This document shows, piece by piece, positions 6,233 through 7,742 of a DNA stretch of 7,742 nt (the stretch's first letter is position 1; every line of letters begins with the position of its first letter). The stretch comes from Opitutia bacterium UBA7441 (GTDB taxonomy: Bacteria; Verrucomicrobiota; Verrucomicrobiia; Opitutales; Coraliomargaritaceae): positions 6,931-14,672 of the forward strand of contig DLQD01000119.1 of NCBI GenBank assembly GCA_002480015.1, in the 5' to 3' direction. The position numbers were made by a program, and so were the translations under genes. The notes beneath the pieces are model-generated. The model did no database searches, had not been told where the DNA came from, and saw nothing but the letters and a program-made list of their open reading frames with translations.

Positions 6233-6553
6233 CTAGGCTCCAGTTAGGCAGTAGGAGGTGATCTCCACGATCTGCTCCTTTTCGATGGCGTAGATGTCGC
6301 AGTAGTGCATATCGGTGTCCAGATCCGAGCCTTCCACGATGAGGTGATTCTTGGCTTTGATGACGCGTCCGTTTTGAAAGTTGGGCCTCCCTTGGGCGGC
6401 GGCATCGGCGCACATTTCTTTGACGGCGGCGTTGCCGTCGATCGTGCGGTCGCCGACGATGTGCCACTCGATGTCCTCCGCGATAAAGTCTTGGGCGGGC
6501 TGTGCATCGCCCATGGAAAATGCCTCACAGGCTGCGATGATGTGTGCGTTCAT
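6233..6553 (-). CDS. SnoaL/NTF2-like family protein
   Basis: This 106-residue protein has the pattern of the nuclear transport factor 2 fold (SnoaL-like family). A helical N-terminus (IIAACEAFSMGD, 5-16) is followed by the typical short motif FIAEDIEWHIVGD (23-35), which leads into the beta-sheet cone. The ending DIYAIEKEQIVEITSYCLTG (86-105) is the usual family ending, where a residue pair after the last strand closes the pocket. Members range from small-molecule isomerases and cyclases to non-catalytic binding proteins, so no reaction can be assigned. There is no signal peptide, so it is cytoplasmic. It lies 43 bp downstream of purA in the same direction with no obvious terminator between, so it may be co-transcribed. 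At 106 residues it is slightly shorter than many members, but it begins and ends normally. Its 3' end converges on the yjbQ remnant with a 19-bp gap. Confidence 0.8.
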   Translation of the reverse strand: MNAHIIAACEAFSMGDAQPAQDFIAEDIEWHIVGDRTIDGNAAVKEMCADAAAQGRPNFQNGRVIKAKNHLIVEGSDLDTDMHYCDIYAIEKEQIVEITSYCLTGA

Positions 6554-6596
6554 GTTTGATGGAGTTTTGTGACAAGCTTAAGAGTTCGCCGCGCTT

Positions 6597-7742
6597 TTAC
6601 TTCGCTAGTTTTAACAGCGCCTCGACAGCTGGCACATCTTTGATGATTTGGCTGGGGTCGGGCCCGACGCCGATGTAGCGGAGGTTGGGGACTTTGTCTT
6701 TGTTCCGATCGCCGTAATTAGCGACGTCGATGAGGGCTTTCATTAACCAAGCTACATATACTTTGGCCGCCTCGGGGAGGTCGGCGAAATGGCGCACCTC
6801 GGAGATGTCTTCGCTCCACCCGGGGACGGTCTTGAAGACGGGCTTGAGTGTCTTATGCACTTTGCCATTGCGCGGAACGTGGTGGTGGATGTTGCCGTCG
6901 GGGTCCTCGTAGGCGGTGCAGATCTGGAGCTCGCCTTGCCAGTCGCCGCTGTGGGAGAGGGCATCGAGCTTGTTGAGCACAAGGTCCTGAAAGCCGCCGT
7001 AGCGAAGGGCGTCCCCCTTTTCCACGGCGTCGTACCAGCCCACCATGCGCTGGCGACCGGTGGTGGCCCCAAACTCGATCTTGCGCAGCAGAGTGCTGAG
7101 CGGGTGGTCGAGCTCGATTTCGGAGATAAAGACATGGGTGCCAACCTTGGTGTCATAGGCCTTGCAGCAGCCGACGTTGTGGATGGGCTGCGCGGGGATG
7201 CCGGCCGATTGAAAGAACTCCGGCGTGAAGGTGTGCGAGGCGGTGACGTTGGGCGCGAAGCCGTGGCGCTTGTCCAGCCAGTAGGCCTGACCAAATTCGC
7301 CGATAATGTAGTTGCCCTTGTCCTGCTCGCGGAGCACCAGCTCGCGGACGTCGACGATTTGCGGGGCGAGGATCTGTCCAGCTGTCCAGTAGGCTTCGAT
7401 TATTTTTTCGGAGTTGAGGGTGAAGGGGGCTTCAGCGGCAAACTGGACGAAATTGAACTCCTCTATGGGCAAGGTGCCGGCTTCGATCACCTCGGCATTG
7501 GCGCGGGTTTCGGCGCCAGTGAGCGTCTCGAAGAAGCCCAGCCAGCGCTCGGGGGCGACTCGGCAGACGTGCTCAATGACGCGCATCGCACGATCGATCC
7601 GGCCGCGCAGCTTGGCGGCAAAGGCTTCTTTGGAGCCGAGGAAATCGGCGTAGTAAATCTGGAATTGCCCGACCTCGTCGAGGTAGGCCGGAGTGATGCC
7701 GCGGCCGGTGGAGCCGCGGGGATCGCCCTTCAGCTCGTGCAC
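6597..7742 (-). CDS. purA: Adenylosuccinate synthetase, 5' part beyond window edge
   Basis: This enzyme joins IMP and aspartate, using GTP, in AMP synthesis in the cytoplasm. The window holds the last 381 residues; the E. coli enzyme has about 430, so roughly the first 120-130, including the GTP-binding N-terminus, lie outside. Recognisable blocks in fragment numbering are GSTGRGITPAY (10-20), the substrate-binding ATTGRQRMVGWYDAV (226-240), NKLDAL (257-262), ICTAYEDPDG (274-283), KPVFKTVPGWSEDI (300-313) and the GTP-base region YIGVGPDPSQII (356-367). The EGAQG block of E. coli PurA seems replaced by GEFGQAYWLD (148-157), so this is a divergent type. The codon at the window edge is GTG and reads through as an internal valine; it should not be taken as a start. 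A 60-base sample is 65% GC, well above the cassette samples. This is a core gene and probably marks ancestral chromosome to the right of the accessory block. Confidence 0.93.
   Translation of the reverse strand: MHELKGDPRGSTGRGITPAYLDEVGQFQIYYADFLGSKEAFAAKLRGRIDRAMRVIEHVCRVAPERWLGFFETLTGAETRANAEVIEAGTLPIEEFNFVQFAAEAPFTLNSEKIIEAYWTAGQILAPQIVDVRELVLREQDKGNYIIGEFGQAYWLDKRHGFAPNVTASHTFTPEFFQSAGIPAQPIHNVGCCKAYDTKVGTHVFISEIELDHPLSTLLRKIEFGATTGRQRMVGWYDAVEKGDALRYGGFQDLVLNKLDALSHSGDWQGELQICTAYEDPDGNIHHHVPRNGKVHKTLKPVFKTVPGWSEDISEVRHFADLPEAAKVYVAWLMKALIDVANYGDRNKDKVPNLRYIGVGPDPSQIIKDVPAVEALLKLAK

Noticed and set aside
6219..6233. Perfect 5+5 inverted repeat GTGAC/GTCAC after the yjbQ remnant
   Set aside because: The stem is short, it does not extend outward, and no T-tract follows. 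Such repeats are expected by chance.
6752..7294. A 180-codon open frame on the minus strand inside purA
   Set aside because: It is very rich in Ser, Thr, Pro and Arg and shifted relative to purA, as expected for a frame shadow of GC-rich DNA.
1..7742. CRISPR arrays, tRNA or rRNA genes, insertion sequences
   Set aside because: No regularly spaced repeats, tRNA-like or rRNA-like segments, or transposase or integrase coding regions were seen on either strand.

Overview
This window most likely comes from a Verrucomicrobiota bacterium (Opitutae/Puniceicoccales-like). The evidence is the combination of a Tat-exported Gfo/Idh/MocA oxidoreductase, exported DUF1080 and ThuA-like proteins, an adenylosuccinate synthetase of divergent type, and mostly missing Shine-Dalgarno sites. 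The phylum call is an inference from gene content and was not tested by a search.

Layout. At the left edge is an intact yjbQ-type gene (66-485, +). Facing it is a four-gene cassette on the minus strand, transcribed right to left: a sugar 3-epimerase-like TIM barrel (5172-4288), a secreted DUF1080-ThuA fusion (4282-2738), a secreted stand-alone ThuA-like protein (2741-1962, ATGA overlap with the gene before it) and a Tat-exported Gfo/Idh/MocA oxidoreductase (1934-633). A PAS-AraC regulator (5258-6016, +) is divergent from the cassette across an 85-bp control region. That region holds a tandem repeat with a 21-bp period, which is a good candidate operator. Just after the regulator lies a frameshifted fragment of a second yjbQ (about 6032-6213, +). 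The right end carries, on the minus strand, the 3' part of purA (7742-6597, running off the window) followed by a small NTF2/SnoaL-like gene (6553-6233).

How the genes may work together. Gfo/Idh/MocA dehydrogenases, DUF1080 proteins (named 3-keto-disaccharide hydrolases in family databases) and epimerase/isomerase-type TIM barrels occur together in pathways that oxidise a glycoside at C3, break the weakened glycosidic bond and then process the keto-sugar. This cassette has all three activities plus two ThuA-like domains, under a dedicated sensor-regulator. It has no transporter and no classical glycoside hydrolase. Substrate and exact chemistry cannot be read from the sequence.

Most notable observation. 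The cassette and its regulator sit between an intact yjbQ and a decayed C-terminal fragment of a related yjbQ in the same orientation. In hand-counted 60-base samples, cassette DNA is mostly about 42-53% GC, while the flanking yjbQ and purA samples are 62-70%. Together these suggest a roughly 5.5-kb accessory block that entered or was rearranged at the yjbQ locus. No integrase or transposase is visible.
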